Shown here: positions 35,460-43,963 of the stretch, piece after piece
Numbering within the stretch: the first letter of the stretch is position 1
Layout of the letters: each line of letters begins with the position of its first letter
Assembly (NCBI RefSeq): GCF_004785645.1
Contig: NZ_SRPE01000004.1
Span: 1-64,000, forward strand
Direction: 5' to 3'
Length of the DNA: 64,000 nucleotides
DNA from: Empedobacter tilapiae
GTDB lineage: Bacteria; Bacteroidota; Bacteroidia; Flavobacteriales; Weeksellaceae
Notes under the pieces: generated by a model
The model's database searches: none
What the model was told of the DNA's origin: nothing
What the model saw: only the letters and a program-made list of their open reading frames with translations
Translations under genes and position numbers: made by a program

Positions 35460-36018
35460 CTTTAATTTCAGTATTTACAGTTTCTATATTTTTTATCCAA
35501 TTTCCAGCTCCATTTGCAGTTTTCGTTACCAATTTTACATCAACACCTTTAAAGGTTAATCCAAAACCACAAGCTTTAGAAGTATAGGCATTTCCGATTG
35601 TATCGTATTTCAAAATCAAACGATCGCGTTTTGCAGGAATAACAGTAACCTGTCCCGTCTCAGTATCTTTAACCTCTCTATCTTTACCTTGTGCAATCGT
35701 ATAATAAATTTCTTTTTTCTTATTATTACGAATTGGAGCAGCAAAAGAAGATTTCATATTTACAGAACCTTGATCAATTAATATTGTGTCTTTACTTGTT
35801 CCAGTTGGGATAGAATCTTTTAAAACATAAGCCCAATAGAAAATAGAATCTTCTAGTTTCGTTGTTTTGTCTATATTATAGTAGATATCTGCAACCATGC
35901 GCGGAACTTCGCCTTCGTCTGTACAAATATCATCATCTTCGCAACTATATAAAACAAAACTTGTCAAAATAGCGACGATTGTAACTGATAAGATGGTTTG
36001 AAATTTTTTCATTTTCAA
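35413..36018 (-). CDS. DUF6452 lipoprotein
   Basis: A 201-residue lipoprotein: signal sequence ending FVLYSC with the lipid-modified Cys near residue 26, then EDDDICTDEGEVPRMVADIYY, which matches the DUF6452 opening, and a C-terminal beta region. A second ATG two codons in (MKKFQ) is equally possible as start. It lies between rlmD (10 nt upstream) and DUF6048 (47-nt overlap), so all three are probably one transcript. The function is unknown. Confidence 0.85.
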   Translation of the reverse strand: MKMKKFQTILSVTIVAILTSFVLYSCEDDDICTDEGEVPRMVADIYYNIDKTTKLEDSIFYWAYVLKDSIPTGTSKDTILIDQGSVNMKSSFAAPIRNNKKKEIYYTIAQGKDREVKDTETGQVTVIPAKRDRLILKYDTIGNAYTSKACGFGLTFKGVDVKLVTKTANGAGNWIKNIETVNTEIKDGSTTIIKLFADERN

Positions 36019-36028
36019 GAATTGAATT

Positions 36029-37447
36029 TTAAATTCGCTCTAAAAGTACAATATTTTCTACATGATGCGTTTGTGGAAACATATCAACTGGCTGAACTTT
36101 AACAATTTTATATTGATTTTTCATCAATTCTAAATCGCGGGCTTGTGTAGCAGAGTTACATGAAACATAAACAATACGTTTTGGATTCATGAACAAAATA
36201 TTTTCAACTACTTTTTTGTGCATTCCATCGCGAGGAGGATCAGTAATCAAAACATCTGGAATTCCGTGTTCGTTGATGAAATCTTGATTCAACACATCTT
36301 TCATATCACCACAATAGAAATCACAATTATCAATTCCATTAAATTTTGCAGCTGCTTTTGCAGCATCAATTGCCTCTTGAACAGATTCTACACCAACTAC
36401 TTTTTTCGCTTTTTTCGAAACGAATTGTGCAATTGTCCCAGTTCCTGTATACAAATCATATACTAACTCATTTCCAGTTAAACCAGCAAAATCGCGTGTT
36501 AATTTGTATAATTCGTAAGCTTGTTCTGGATTTGTTTGATAAAAAGATTTTGGACCAATTTTAAAATTCAAATCTTCCATCTTTTCCATAATATGATCTT
36601 CTCCAGCAAAAACTTCGATATCTAAATCATAAACAGAATCGTTTTGTTTTGGATTAATTGCATATAATAAAGAAGTAATTTCTGGGAATTTATCTTTCAA
36701 GTTTTGTAAGAAAGCTTCACGATTTTCTTTTTCTTCACGGAAGAATTGAACCAAAACCATCACTTGTCCATTCTGAGAAGTACGAATCATTAACGTTCTC
36801 AACAAACCTTCTTGATTTTTTAAATCGAAGAAATCTAAGTTATGTTCTAATGCAAAACGTTTTGCTTCGACACGAATCACATTCGAAGGATCGCGTTGTA
36901 AGTGACATTTCGTAACATCCAAAACTTTAGACCAAGCACCAGGAATATGGAAACCAACTACATCACGATCGTCAAACTCTTTACCTGATTGAATTTCTTC
37001 TAACGTTAACCAACGTGCATTAGAAAAAGTAAATTCTAATTTATTGCGATAAAAATATTGTTCTTTAGAACCTAAAATTGAAACAATTTCAGCCTCTAAA
37101 TCTTTAAAACCTCCAATGCGGACCAAATTATTAACCACTTCATCGTGTTTAAATTTAAGTTGCGCATCATAACTCATATCTTGCCATTTACAGCCACCGC
37201 AAACACCAAAATGTTCACATTCTGGCTGAACGCGATAAGGTGATTTAGTATGAATTTCGATTGCTTGTCCTTCTAAATAACTGCTTTTTTTCTTCAAAAT
37301 GTGTACATCTACAACATCTCCAGGAATGGCACCTTTTATTAGAACTGTTTTTCCTTCCTCTGTTTTACCAACCGATACACCTTTTGCACCACCACGTAAA
37401 ACTTCTATATTATTTAATATGATTTTTTGTTTCGCTTTTCTTGACAT
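36029..37447 (-). CDS. rlmD: 23S rRNA (uracil(1939)-C(5))-methyltransferase RlmD
   Basis: SAM-dependent m5U methylation. The 472-residue protein has an N-terminal TRAM domain (about residues 10-65), a [4Fe-4S] cysteine set in CEHFGVCGGCKWQ with a further Cys in DVTKCHL, and a Rossmann methyltransferase domain. The SAM loop is YDLYTGTGTIAQFVS, the motif ITDPPRDGMH follows, and the catalytic cysteine is in VYVSCNSATQARDL. RlmD and RlmCD cannot be separated with certainty from sequence alone. It has an excellent promoter 4 nt before the ATG. Confidence 0.93.
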   Translation of the reverse strand: MSRKAKQKIILNNIEVLRGGAKGVSVGKTEEGKTVLIKGAIPGDVVDVHILKKKSSYLEGQAIEIHTKSPYRVQPECEHFGVCGGCKWQDMSYDAQLKFKHDEVVNNLVRIGGFKDLEAEIVSILGSKEQYFYRNKLEFTFSNARWLTLEEIQSGKEFDDRDVVGFHIPGAWSKVLDVTKCHLQRDPSNVIRVEAKRFALEHNLDFFDLKNQEGLLRTLMIRTSQNGQVMVLVQFFREEKENREAFLQNLKDKFPEITSLLYAINPKQNDSVYDLDIEVFAGEDHIMEKMEDLNFKIGPKSFYQTNPEQAYELYKLTRDFAGLTGNELVYDLYTGTGTIAQFVSKKAKKVVGVESVQEAIDAAKAAAKFNGIDNCDFYCGDMKDVLNQDFINEHGIPDVLITDPPRDGMHKKVVENILFMNPKRIVYVSCNSATQARDLELMKNQYKIVKVQPVDMFPQTHHVENIVLLERI

Positions 37448-37451
37448 TTTG

Positions 37452-37481
37452 CAAAGGTAATGAAGTCGTAGAAATATTCAA
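37452..37481 (-). promoter_or_regulatory. rlmD promoter: TTG-N19-TACCTTTG, leaderless spacing
   Basis: TTG (37479-37481), a 19-nt spacer and TACCTTTG (37452-37459) form a complete Bacteroidota promoter. The box is followed by caaa and then the rlmD ATG. Confidence 0.65.
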
Positions 37482-37673
37482 TTTTTTATCTTTTTTTGGA
37501 ATCAATCTTTGTATTTTAAATATTATTTCTATTTTTACATCATAAAATCTATCGGAATAATAGATTAATAATTTGTATGAAAAATTTTGGATTTAATATA
37601 TCGATATTTATGAATAATTCTTCAAAAGTAGAGGAATATGTTGTGATGTATTAGTATGAGAACAATAGATTAT

Positions 37674-37706
37674 AAACTCCTCCAAAATTTTGAGGAGTTT
37701 TTTATT
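37674..37706 (+). terminator. Terminator-like hairpin in the cysD leader
   Basis: AAACTCCTC (37674-37682) pairs with GAGGAGTTT (37692-37700), followed by T residues, 22 nt before the cysD ATG. No plus-strand gene ends upstream, so this is a candidate attenuator. An in-frame ATG at 37656 would translate through the hairpin into cysD. No SAM or other riboswitch consensus was recognised. Confidence 0.55.
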
Positions 37707-37727
37707 GTCAAAAAAAAGTTAGAAAGA

Positions 37728-38636
37728 ATGTCAAGTCAAGAAAAAAATTATTTAAATCAACTAGAAGACGAAGCAATCTACATTTTGAGAGAAACAGCAG
37801 CTCAATTTGAGCGTCCAGCGTTGTTATTTTCAGGAGGAAAAGATTCGATTGTTTTGATTCATTTAGCTTTGAAAGCCTTTCGTCCAGGTAAATTCCCTTT
37901 TCCTTTGGTACACGTAGATACAGGACACAATTTTCCTGAAGCGATAAAATTTAGAGATTATTTGGTCGATAAAATCGGTGAAAAATTGATTGTTACTTCT
38001 GTAGAAGATGCGATTAAAAAATATAATCTGAAAGAAACTGCTGGTCGTTTTCCTTCTCGTAATGCCTTACAAACGTATGCTTTGTTAGATGTGATCGAAG
38101 AAAATGAGTTTGATGCATGTATCGGAGGAGCGCGTCGTGATGAAGAAAAAGCACGTGCAAAAGAGCGTATTTTCTCAGTTCGTGACGATTTTGGTCAATG
38201 GGATCCGAAACTTCAACGTCCAGAATTGTGGAATATTTTGAATGGAAGAATTGAAAAAGGACATAATGTTCGTGTTTTTCCGATTAGCAATTGGACAGAA
38301 TTAGATGTTTGGAATTATATCAAACAAAATAACATAGAATTACCAAATTTATACTTTGCTCACGAGCGCGAATGTATTGTCTTCAATGATAAATTAATTG
38401 CTACTTCAGATTTTATTCAGCCAAATGCAGACGATGAGGTTGTGGTAGAAAAAGTACGTTACAGAACGGTTGGTGATATGACGTGTACAGCGGCTGTACC
38501 TTCGGATTCTTCTACGATTGACGATATTATTACTGATATTATCAATACAAGAATTAGTGAAAGAGGACAAACTCGTTTGGATGATCAATTGTCAGAATCA
38601 GCGATGGAAGATCGTAAAAAACAAGGTTATTTTTAA
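37728..38636 (+). CDS. cysD: Sulfate adenylyltransferase subunit 2
   Basis: The ATP-pyrophosphatase-fold subunit that makes adenosine 5'-phosphosulfate with CysN. The 302-residue protein is the same length as E. coli CysD. The PP-loop is LLFSGGKDSIVLIHLAL (about residues 32-48), followed by HVDTGHNFPE, CIGGARRDEEKARAKERIFS, the C-terminal TCTAAVPS and the basic tail RKKQGYF. The start at MSSQEKNYLNQLE aligns with the E. coli N-terminus; an ATG 72 nt upstream lies in the leader hairpin. Confidence 0.96.
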   Translation: MSSQEKNYLNQLEDEAIYILRETAAQFERPALLFSGGKDSIVLIHLALKAFRPGKFPFPLVHVDTGHNFPEAIKFRDYLVDKIGEKLIVTSVEDAIKKYNLKETAGRFPSRNALQTYALLDVIEENEFDACIGGARRDEEKARAKERIFSVRDDFGQWDPKLQRPELWNILNGRIEKGHNVRVFPISNWTELDVWNYIKQNNIELPNLYFAHERECIVFNDKLIATSDFIQPNADDEVVVEKVRYRTVGDMTCTAAVPSDSSTIDDIITDIINTRISERGQTRLDDQLSESAMEDRKKQGYF

Positions 38637-38687
38637 GTCAAAATTTTTTTAAACAAAATTCTACAATATCTATAGGAATTAAGTAAA

Positions 38688-39923
38688 ATGAATACATTAA
38701 AATTTATAACAGCAGGAAATGTAGACGATGGTAAAAGTACTCTAATAGGGCGTTTACTTTACGATTCAAATAGTATTCACACCGATCAATTGGGTGTTTT
38801 AGAAAAACGTAAATCAAACGAAGAGGACGAAATTGATTTGTCTTTGATTACAGATGGTTTACGTGCCGAACGCGAACAAGGAATTACAATAGATGTAGCA
38901 TACAAATATTTTTCGACTACAAAACGAAAATTTATTATTGCAGATGCGCCTGGACATGAGCAATACACGCGAAACATGATTACAGGTGCTTCAAATTCAG
39001 AGTTGATTATTATTCTGGTTGATGCACGAAAAGGAATTACTTCTCAAACAAAACGTCATGCAAGTATTGGTTCGTTAATGGGAATTAAAAAAGCAATTAT
39101 CGCGATTAACAAAATTGATTTGGTTAATTATTCGCAAGATATTTTCGAAACGATAAAAAATGATTTTCAACAAATTCAAAATCAATTGAATTATGATGAA
39201 GTGACTTTTATTCCAGTTTCTGCTTTGGTTGGAGATAATATTGTCGAAAAATCTGCGAAAACGCCTTGGTACAATGGTGAAACATTATTGCATCAATTGG
39301 AAACAGTTTCGATTGAAACAGATAAAAATTTAGCAGCTCGTTTTCAGGTTCAATGGGTAATTCGTCCAAAAGATGAAGAACATCACGATTATAGAGGTTA
39401 TGCGGGACAAATTTTGAGTGGAGTCTATAAAGTAGGTGATTCTATCAAGGTTTATCCATCAAATATCGAATCAAAAATTGCTAAAATAGAGCGTCATTTA
39501 GAAGAAGTTCATCAAGCTGAAGCTGGCGAAAATGTTGTTTTTCATCTCGAAAATAATATTGATATCAGTCGAGGAGATACAATTGTAAAAACTTCCGAAA
39601 AACCGCAAACGACAAACGAACCTAAAGCGTGGATTTGTTGGTTAGACAATAATGCATTGCAACAAGGAAAAACGTATGTGTTGCAACATCGTTTTCATTC
39701 AGTTCGTGCAAAAATAAAAGCAATCAATCAGCAATGGAATATCAATAATTGGGAATTTATTCCATCTGAAGAAATCAAGCTAAATGATATTGGACAAGTG
39801 GTTTTAAAGACAAATCAACCTTTGTTTTTCGATTCTTTCAAAGAAAATATTCATACAGGAAATGCTATTTTGATTGATGAAACGACGAAAAATACAGTTG
39901 CAGCTTTGATGTTTATTGATTAA
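38688..39923 (+). CDS. cysN: Sulfate adenylyltransferase subunit 1 (GTPase)
   Basis: The EF-Tu-like GTPase that drives APS formation by CysD. The 411-residue protein shows G1 GNVDDGKST (about residues 10-18), G2 in REQGITIDVAY, G3 DAPGHEQYTRNM, G4 NKIDL and two beta-barrel domains. It has no C-terminal APS kinase, so it is the short CysN and not a CysNC fusion. No cysC or cysH is in the window, leaving the next step (APS reduction or phosphorylation) to genes elsewhere. Confidence 0.96.
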   Translation: MNTLKFITAGNVDDGKSTLIGRLLYDSNSIHTDQLGVLEKRKSNEEDEIDLSLITDGLRAEREQGITIDVAYKYFSTTKRKFIIADAPGHEQYTRNMITGASNSELIIILVDARKGITSQTKRHASIGSLMGIKKAIIAINKIDLVNYSQDIFETIKNDFQQIQNQLNYDEVTFIPVSALVGDNIVEKSAKTPWYNGETLLHQLETVSIETDKNLAARFQVQWVIRPKDEEHHDYRGYAGQILSGVYKVGDSIKVYPSNIESKIAKIERHLEEVHQAEAGENVVFHLENNIDISRGDTIVKTSEKPQTTNEPKAWICWLDNNALQQGKTYVLQHRFHSVRAKIKAINQQWNINNWEFIPSEEIKLNDIGQVVLKTNQPLFFDSFKENIHTGNAILIDETTKNTVAALMFID

Positions 39924-39927
39924 TCAA

Positions 39928-40833
39928 ATGAAAAATAATTTAACTTCTTCATTCAAAGGAAAAAAAAAATCAAAAAAATATAAACGATTAGTTACTGAAA
40001 TTACTTTAATTTTCTTTGCTTTATTCATAGGATATGCATTGTCTTCAATCATAAGTTTTTCAGAAGCAAAGGATTTTGTGCTTCATATTCCGAATGTTTT
40101 TTACATTATGTTAGCGGTTGGTTTTTTCGCGCAAATGGTCGACGGAGCAGTTGGTTTAGGTTATGGCGTAACTTGTTCTACGAGTATGATGCTATTCGGG
40201 GTTAATTTACCTTCAATAAGCGGAAGTATTCATACAGCTGAAATGTTTTCGAGCGGAATTAGTGGTTTTTCGCATTATAGATTTGGAAATGTAAACAAAA
40301 AATTATTGTTAGCATTGGCTATACCAGGTGTTATTGGAGCTATTTCTGGATCATTGTTATTGGTTTATCTAGGAAATAAATATGAAACAATTACCTACGG
40401 AATCTTAGCTTCCTACACGCTAATCATAGGAATTCGATTAATCATTTTAGCATTTAGAAAAAAAATAGAACGAAAAAAAGTAAAACGAGTTGGGTTTTTA
40501 GGGTTTACAGGAGGATTTTTAGATGCTTTTGGAGGAGGAGGTTGGGGGCCAGTTGTTACATCAACTTTATTAGCAAAAGGAAAAAAATCAAACTTAGTGG
40601 TAGGAACAGTTAGTTTAGCTGAGTTTTTTGTGACACTTTCAGCGTCTTTAACCTTTTTTGCAGCCTTAGGTGTAAGCCATGGATTTATCATTGCTGGTTT
40701 AATTATTGGAGGTGCTTTAGCAGCGCCAATTGCGGCAAAATTAGCAGGTAAAATCCCTCAAAAAGTTGCTATTTTGGCTGTTGCTTTTCTAGTTATCATA
40801 TTTAGTATTCGTATTCTTTTTAAAATTTTCTAA
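39928..40833 (+). CDS. TSUP (TauE/SafE) family permease, probable sulfur-compound transporter
   Basis: A 301-residue protein with seven to eight hydrophobic segments and two repeated glycine-rich motifs (QMVDGAVGLGYGV and GGFLDAFGGGGWGPV) characteristic of the TSUP family. The position 4 nt after cysN in the same direction suggests transport of sulfate, sulfite or thiosulfate linked to sulfate activation; the substrate is inferred. A highly basic N-terminal cytoplasmic stretch (KGKKKSKKYKR) precedes the first helix. The ATG at 39928 was chosen over an upstream TTG. Confidence 0.92.
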   Translation: MKNNLTSSFKGKKKSKKYKRLVTEITLIFFALFIGYALSSIISFSEAKDFVLHIPNVFYIMLAVGFFAQMVDGAVGLGYGVTCSTSMMLFGVNLPSISGSIHTAEMFSSGISGFSHYRFGNVNKKLLLALAIPGVIGAISGSLLLVYLGNKYETITYGILASYTLIIGIRLIILAFRKKIERKKVKRVGFLGFTGGFLDAFGGGGWGPVVTSTLLAKGKKSNLVVGTVSLAEFFVTLSASLTFFAALGVSHGFIIAGLIIGGALAAPIAAKLAGKIPQKVAILAVAFLVIIFSIRILFKIF

Positions 40834-40859
40834 AATTTCTATATCATTTTTAATAATCA

Positions 40860-40892
40860 AAACACTCTTCATCTCGTATGTTGAGTGTTTTT
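40860..40892. terminator. Terminator after the cysD-cysN-TSUP operon
   Basis: AAACACTC pairs with GAGTGTTT across a 13-nt loop and is followed by T residues. It is probably shared with the converging gene. Confidence 0.75.
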
Positions 40893-41674
40893 TATTGTTC
40901 ATTTTTCAGGACATATTTTGTCAAAATATATTTCGTGACAGGTTTCAATGTTTTACCATTTTCGGGATGTAAACCATAATTGGTGAAAAATTCTACTTCT
41001 CCATTTATCTTCGTATACCAAACTTTATCAAGTGCATTTTCTATATTTAAAGTATCAGGTTTTGTGATTTTCTTCAATTGAAAAACAGTTTCGTTATATG
41101 GAACAGCATTCATTTGTAGCGAAGTTTCTTCGCACTCAATTTCTTCATAATGATTTTCTTTCCAAACCATACAAGATGAATTTTGATTGATTGAATTAAG
41201 AAATAAATTACCTGCAACCAAAGCAGTTGTAACTCCGCCTCCTATAATTATTTTATTTTTTTGAAGTTTTATTTTTTCAAAGAAATTACTCTTTTTTGAT
41301 GAAAGATTAATTATTGATTCTTCTTCAGAAATATTATCATCTAGTATTGGTTCTATGGATGCGATTTCTTCTACATTAACTTCTTTTTCTTCACTTTTTT
41401 TCAGCTGATTTTTTTGATTAAAATCTCCAAAATTTTCATAATCGATATAATGAGCAAGAGTGTTTAATGTATCAATAGAGATATTTTTTTCATTGATTTC
41501 ATTTTTCTCTAAAGATTCATAATATCTCGAAATCGTTTTTGTGCTAATCGAGAAATTATAATCATCAATAAAAATTGTATTTAGATAAGTTGATATCGCA
41601 TTCTTGCTTGAGCTACCACAATCTCTTTTTGCTTTCTCAAAAACTTTTTCGAATAACTGTTTTTTCGTAGACAT
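40892..41674 (-). CDS. Hypothetical protein with one central membrane segment
   Basis: A 260-residue protein. The N-terminal 95 residues are helical and charged and resemble a small regulatory or DNA-binding-like domain (STKTISRYYESLEKN). An acidic linker, one transmembrane helix (about residues 140-158, IIIGGGVTTALVAGNLFLNS) and a 100-residue presumably periplasmic domain with a Cys pair follow. The topology (cytoplasmic domain, single helix, outer sensor) suggests a signalling protein. It is divergent from the small-peptide/two-component locus. The ATG at 41674 is preferred to an upstream TTG. Confidence 0.75.
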   Translation of the reverse strand: MSTKKQLFEKVFEKAKRDCGSSSKNAISTYLNTIFIDDYNFSISTKTISRYYESLEKNEINEKNISIDTLNTLAHYIDYENFGDFNQKNQLKKSEEKEVNVEEIASIEPILDDNISEEESIINLSSKKSNFFEKIKLQKNKIIIGGGVTTALVAGNLFLNSINQNSSCMVWKENHYEEIECEETSLQMNAVPYNETVFQLKKITKPDTLNIENALDKVWYTKINGEVEFFTNYGLHPENGKTLKPVTKYILTKYVLKNEQ

Positions 41675-41744
41675 TTCACTTTTAATTCTTTTACAAAATA
41701 GACAAATTTTAGTCAAAATAAATTACGGTTTCACGTAAAATGGG

Positions 41745-41784
41745 ATGTCTAGTAATTGTCCAAAACTTGTCCATTGTTTGTCTA
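41745..41784. promoter_or_regulatory. Four direct repeats WTGTCYA with exact 11-bp period
   Basis: ATGTCTA (41745), TTGTCCA (41756), TTGTCCA (41767) and TTGTCTA (41778) are spaced by exactly 11 bp, one helical turn, so a protein array could bind one DNA face. About 22 nt downstream is a near-consensus -7 box, TTACTTTG (41807-41814), with no good -33 element, as expected for an activated promoter. The site lies between the minus-strand membrane protein and the plus-strand peptide/histidine-kinase genes. The rest of 41785-42026 holds a palindrome, AAAGAAGCGCTTCTTT (about 41939-41954), followed by T residues. Confidence 0.6.
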
Positions 41785-42026
41785 ACAGCGACTTTGTGTA
41801 CTGTATTTACTTTGCAATAGAAATCAAAACAAAAACAAAATAATTTGATTTCTGAAAATATAGTATTGAAAATAGTTGAGGTCAACTGAAGGGAAGCATT
41901 TTTCCTTAACTGTTTTCATACTACAAAACTTCCCATTAAAGAAGCGCTTCTTTTTTTCCGTGTAGACTACTTGCAATCTGTTTTGCGAGGAAGAACACTT
42001 ATGTCAAAAAAATAAAATTTAAAATT

Positions 42027-42182
42027 ATGTTAGAATTATTATTCGCTTTATTGGGATTCTTTTTTCCAAATCAAAATACAAACACAATATCAAATAATCA
42101 GCAACAAATTATTCAAACATCAACAGATTTTGTAGATGGAGATACAAATGGAGAAACAGGTAATACTCCTCCAAAAAAATAA
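42027..42182 (+). CDS. 51-residue peptide, hypothetical
   Basis: ATG TTA GAA ... AAA AAA TAA encodes 51 residues: a hydrophobic N-terminal 14 (MLELLFALLGFFFP), then a polar Asn/Gln/Thr-rich part (NQNTNTISNNQQQIIQ) and an acidic tail ending TPPKK. It looks like a small secreted or membrane-inserted peptide. It sits behind the 11-bp repeats with its own terminator and 63 nt before a sensor kinase, so it may be a target or input of that system. The leader between promoter and ATG is about 200 nt. Confidence 0.6.
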   Translation: MLELLFALLGFFFPNQNTNTISNNQQQIIQTSTDFVDGDTNGETGNTPPKK

Positions 42183-42187
42183 ACTTG

Positions 42188-42216
42188 AAACGGATAGAGA
42201 AATCTATCCGTTTTTT
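42188..42216 (+). terminator. Terminator of the 51-residue peptide gene
   Basis: AAACGGATAG pairs with CTATCCGTTT around a six-base loop, then T residues. It is the only gap sequence before the histidine kinase, so kinase expression would depend on read-through or on a promoter too weak to see. Confidence 0.88.
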
Positions 42217-42245
42217 CTTTAGCTTTATTGAGTAAATATGATGTT

Positions 42246-43949
42246 TTGAAAAGAAGTTTATTTTTTGGTTTAATTCTACTAATTTTTTCATGTCAATCAA
42301 CTCAAGATAGCCAAGCTGAAGAGAATATAAGTTCTAATAATGAAGTTTATGATACCGCTTGGAAGTTCTATGAAAAAGAAGAAAGTGATAGTGCTTATGC
42401 TTATTTTAATCAAGCGAAGTATATTTTTTTTAAACAGAATAATAAATCTCAAGCGGCGAAGTGTCTGATTAACATGGGATATATTTCTAAGGATAAAGGT
42501 GATTTTTTTGGAAGCCAAGAATTAACTATAGAAGCAATAAAACTCTTAAATTCTAAAGAAAAAGATAAAAGAGAAATCTTGTCTAGTGCTTACAATAGTT
42601 TAGGACAGAGTACACATAATTTAGGAAATTATAAAGAAGCAATTCATTACTATAAGAAAGCGATAGAGTATTCTACTGATGAAACAGTGTTTATTATCAA
42701 TGAAAACAATATTGCAAATAGCTACCGTTATAACGAACAATTTGATGAAGCAATAGAGATTTATCAGGATTTATTGAAGAATAAAAAGATAATTGAAAGC
42801 CCAAAAGAGTATGCTCGTGTTTTGGATAATTTAGGCTACACTAAATGGTTACAAAATAAGCATCTAAATGTTGAAGAAGATTTAAATAAGGCATTAACAA
42901 TTCGATTGAATGAAAATGATTTATGGGGGCAAAATGCAAGTTATGCACATTTAATAGATTATTATTCTAATGTAGATTATAAAAAAGCTTTGGATTATGC
43001 TTATAAAAGAAAAAAAATTGCTTTCGAAAATAATAGTGTGGATGATCAATTAGAAGTTTATCAGCAACTCATTTTATTAGAAAACCCTACAAATTCAAAA
43101 AAGAATTTTGAAGCTTACCAAAAGTTAAACGATAGTATTCAGCTTGTCCGTAGTAAATCCAAAAATCAATTTGCTTTAGTACGTTATGATTCAGAGAAAA
43201 ACAAGGCTGATTTTTTAAAGGCTGAAGCTGAAAATGAAAAGAAAAAAAATGATATTTTAAGGCTTTATATACTTATCGGCTTATTGGTTGTACTGTTTGG
43301 ATTTGCCTATTTCCTGTACAGAAAACGCAAACAAAAATTAGAACAAGAAAAAGTTTTGTTAGAACAAGAGAAGGTATTAGAAGTTAAAAAAACAGAACTT
43401 AAATATTCAAAAAAAGTGCATGATAAGGTAGCAAATGGAATTTATCATGTAATGTCAGATATCGAGAATCAGTCTGAATTAAAGCGAGAAGAAATTTTAG
43501 ATAAATTAGAATTAGTTTATGAAATATCTAGAGATATTTCTTATGAGAAGATTGATAATTATCAACAAGATAATTTTGCAGATATATTATCTCAATTATT
43601 AAGTTCTTATGATTCAGAACAAGTGAAGATTTTTCTTATTGGAAATGAAAATAGTATTTGGAAAAAAGCATCAGCCAATGCTAAAACAGAAGTTTTCTTA
43701 GTATTGCAAGAGTTACTTACTAATATGAAAAAACACAGTGAAGCTTCACGAGTTATATTAAATTTTAAAGAAGAAAATCAGCAAATTATTATCAATTATT
43801 CTGATAATGGAATAGGAATTTCTGAGTTAAAACTAAAAAATGGTTTAAAAAATACGGTTTCACGTATTTCTAGTTTAAATGGAGACGTTATTTTTGAAAC
43901 AGAGAATATAAATGGTTTAAAAATCATAATTACATTTCCTATTTCATAA
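42246..43949 (+). CDS. TPR-repeat lipoprotein sensor histidine kinase
   Basis: About 567 residues. No in-frame ATG exists before the first domain, so initiation is probably at TTG 42246, giving the lipoprotein-like start KRSLFFGLILLIFSC. Tetratricopeptide repeats fill about residues 35-310 in the periplasm (NSLGQSTHNLGNYKEAIHYYKKAIEY). One transmembrane helix follows (about 338-355), then a coiled coil, a HisKA_3-like segment with the candidate phospho-His in KKVHDKVANGIYHVM, and an HATPase domain (LLTNMKKHSEAS N-box, DNGIGI G-box). The response regulator follows after 14 nt. Confidence 0.88.
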   Translation: MKRSLFFGLILLIFSCQSTQDSQAEENISSNNEVYDTAWKFYEKEESDSAYAYFNQAKYIFFKQNNKSQAAKCLINMGYISKDKGDFFGSQELTIEAIKLLNSKEKDKREILSSAYNSLGQSTHNLGNYKEAIHYYKKAIEYSTDETVFIINENNIANSYRYNEQFDEAIEIYQDLLKNKKIIESPKEYARVLDNLGYTKWLQNKHLNVEEDLNKALTIRLNENDLWGQNASYAHLIDYYSNVDYKKALDYAYKRKKIAFENNSVDDQLEVYQQLILLENPTNSKKNFEAYQKLNDSIQLVRSKSKNQFALVRYDSEKNKADFLKAEAENEKKKNDILRLYILIGLLVVLFGFAYFLYRKRKQKLEQEKVLLEQEKVLEVKKTELKYSKKVHDKVANGIYHVMSDIENQSELKREEILDKLELVYEISRDISYEKIDNYQQDNFADILSQLLSSYDSEQVKIFLIGNENSIWKKASANAKTEVFLVLQELLTNMKKHSEASRVILNFKEENQQIIINYSDNGIGISELKLKNGLKNTVSRISSLNGDVIFETENINGLKIIITFPIS

Positions 43950-43963
43950 CCTAATATAAAAAT

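Noticed and set aside
37500-37727. SAM or other known riboswitch before cysD
   Set aside because: No conserved core of a riboswitch class was recognised; only a terminator-like hairpin is supported.
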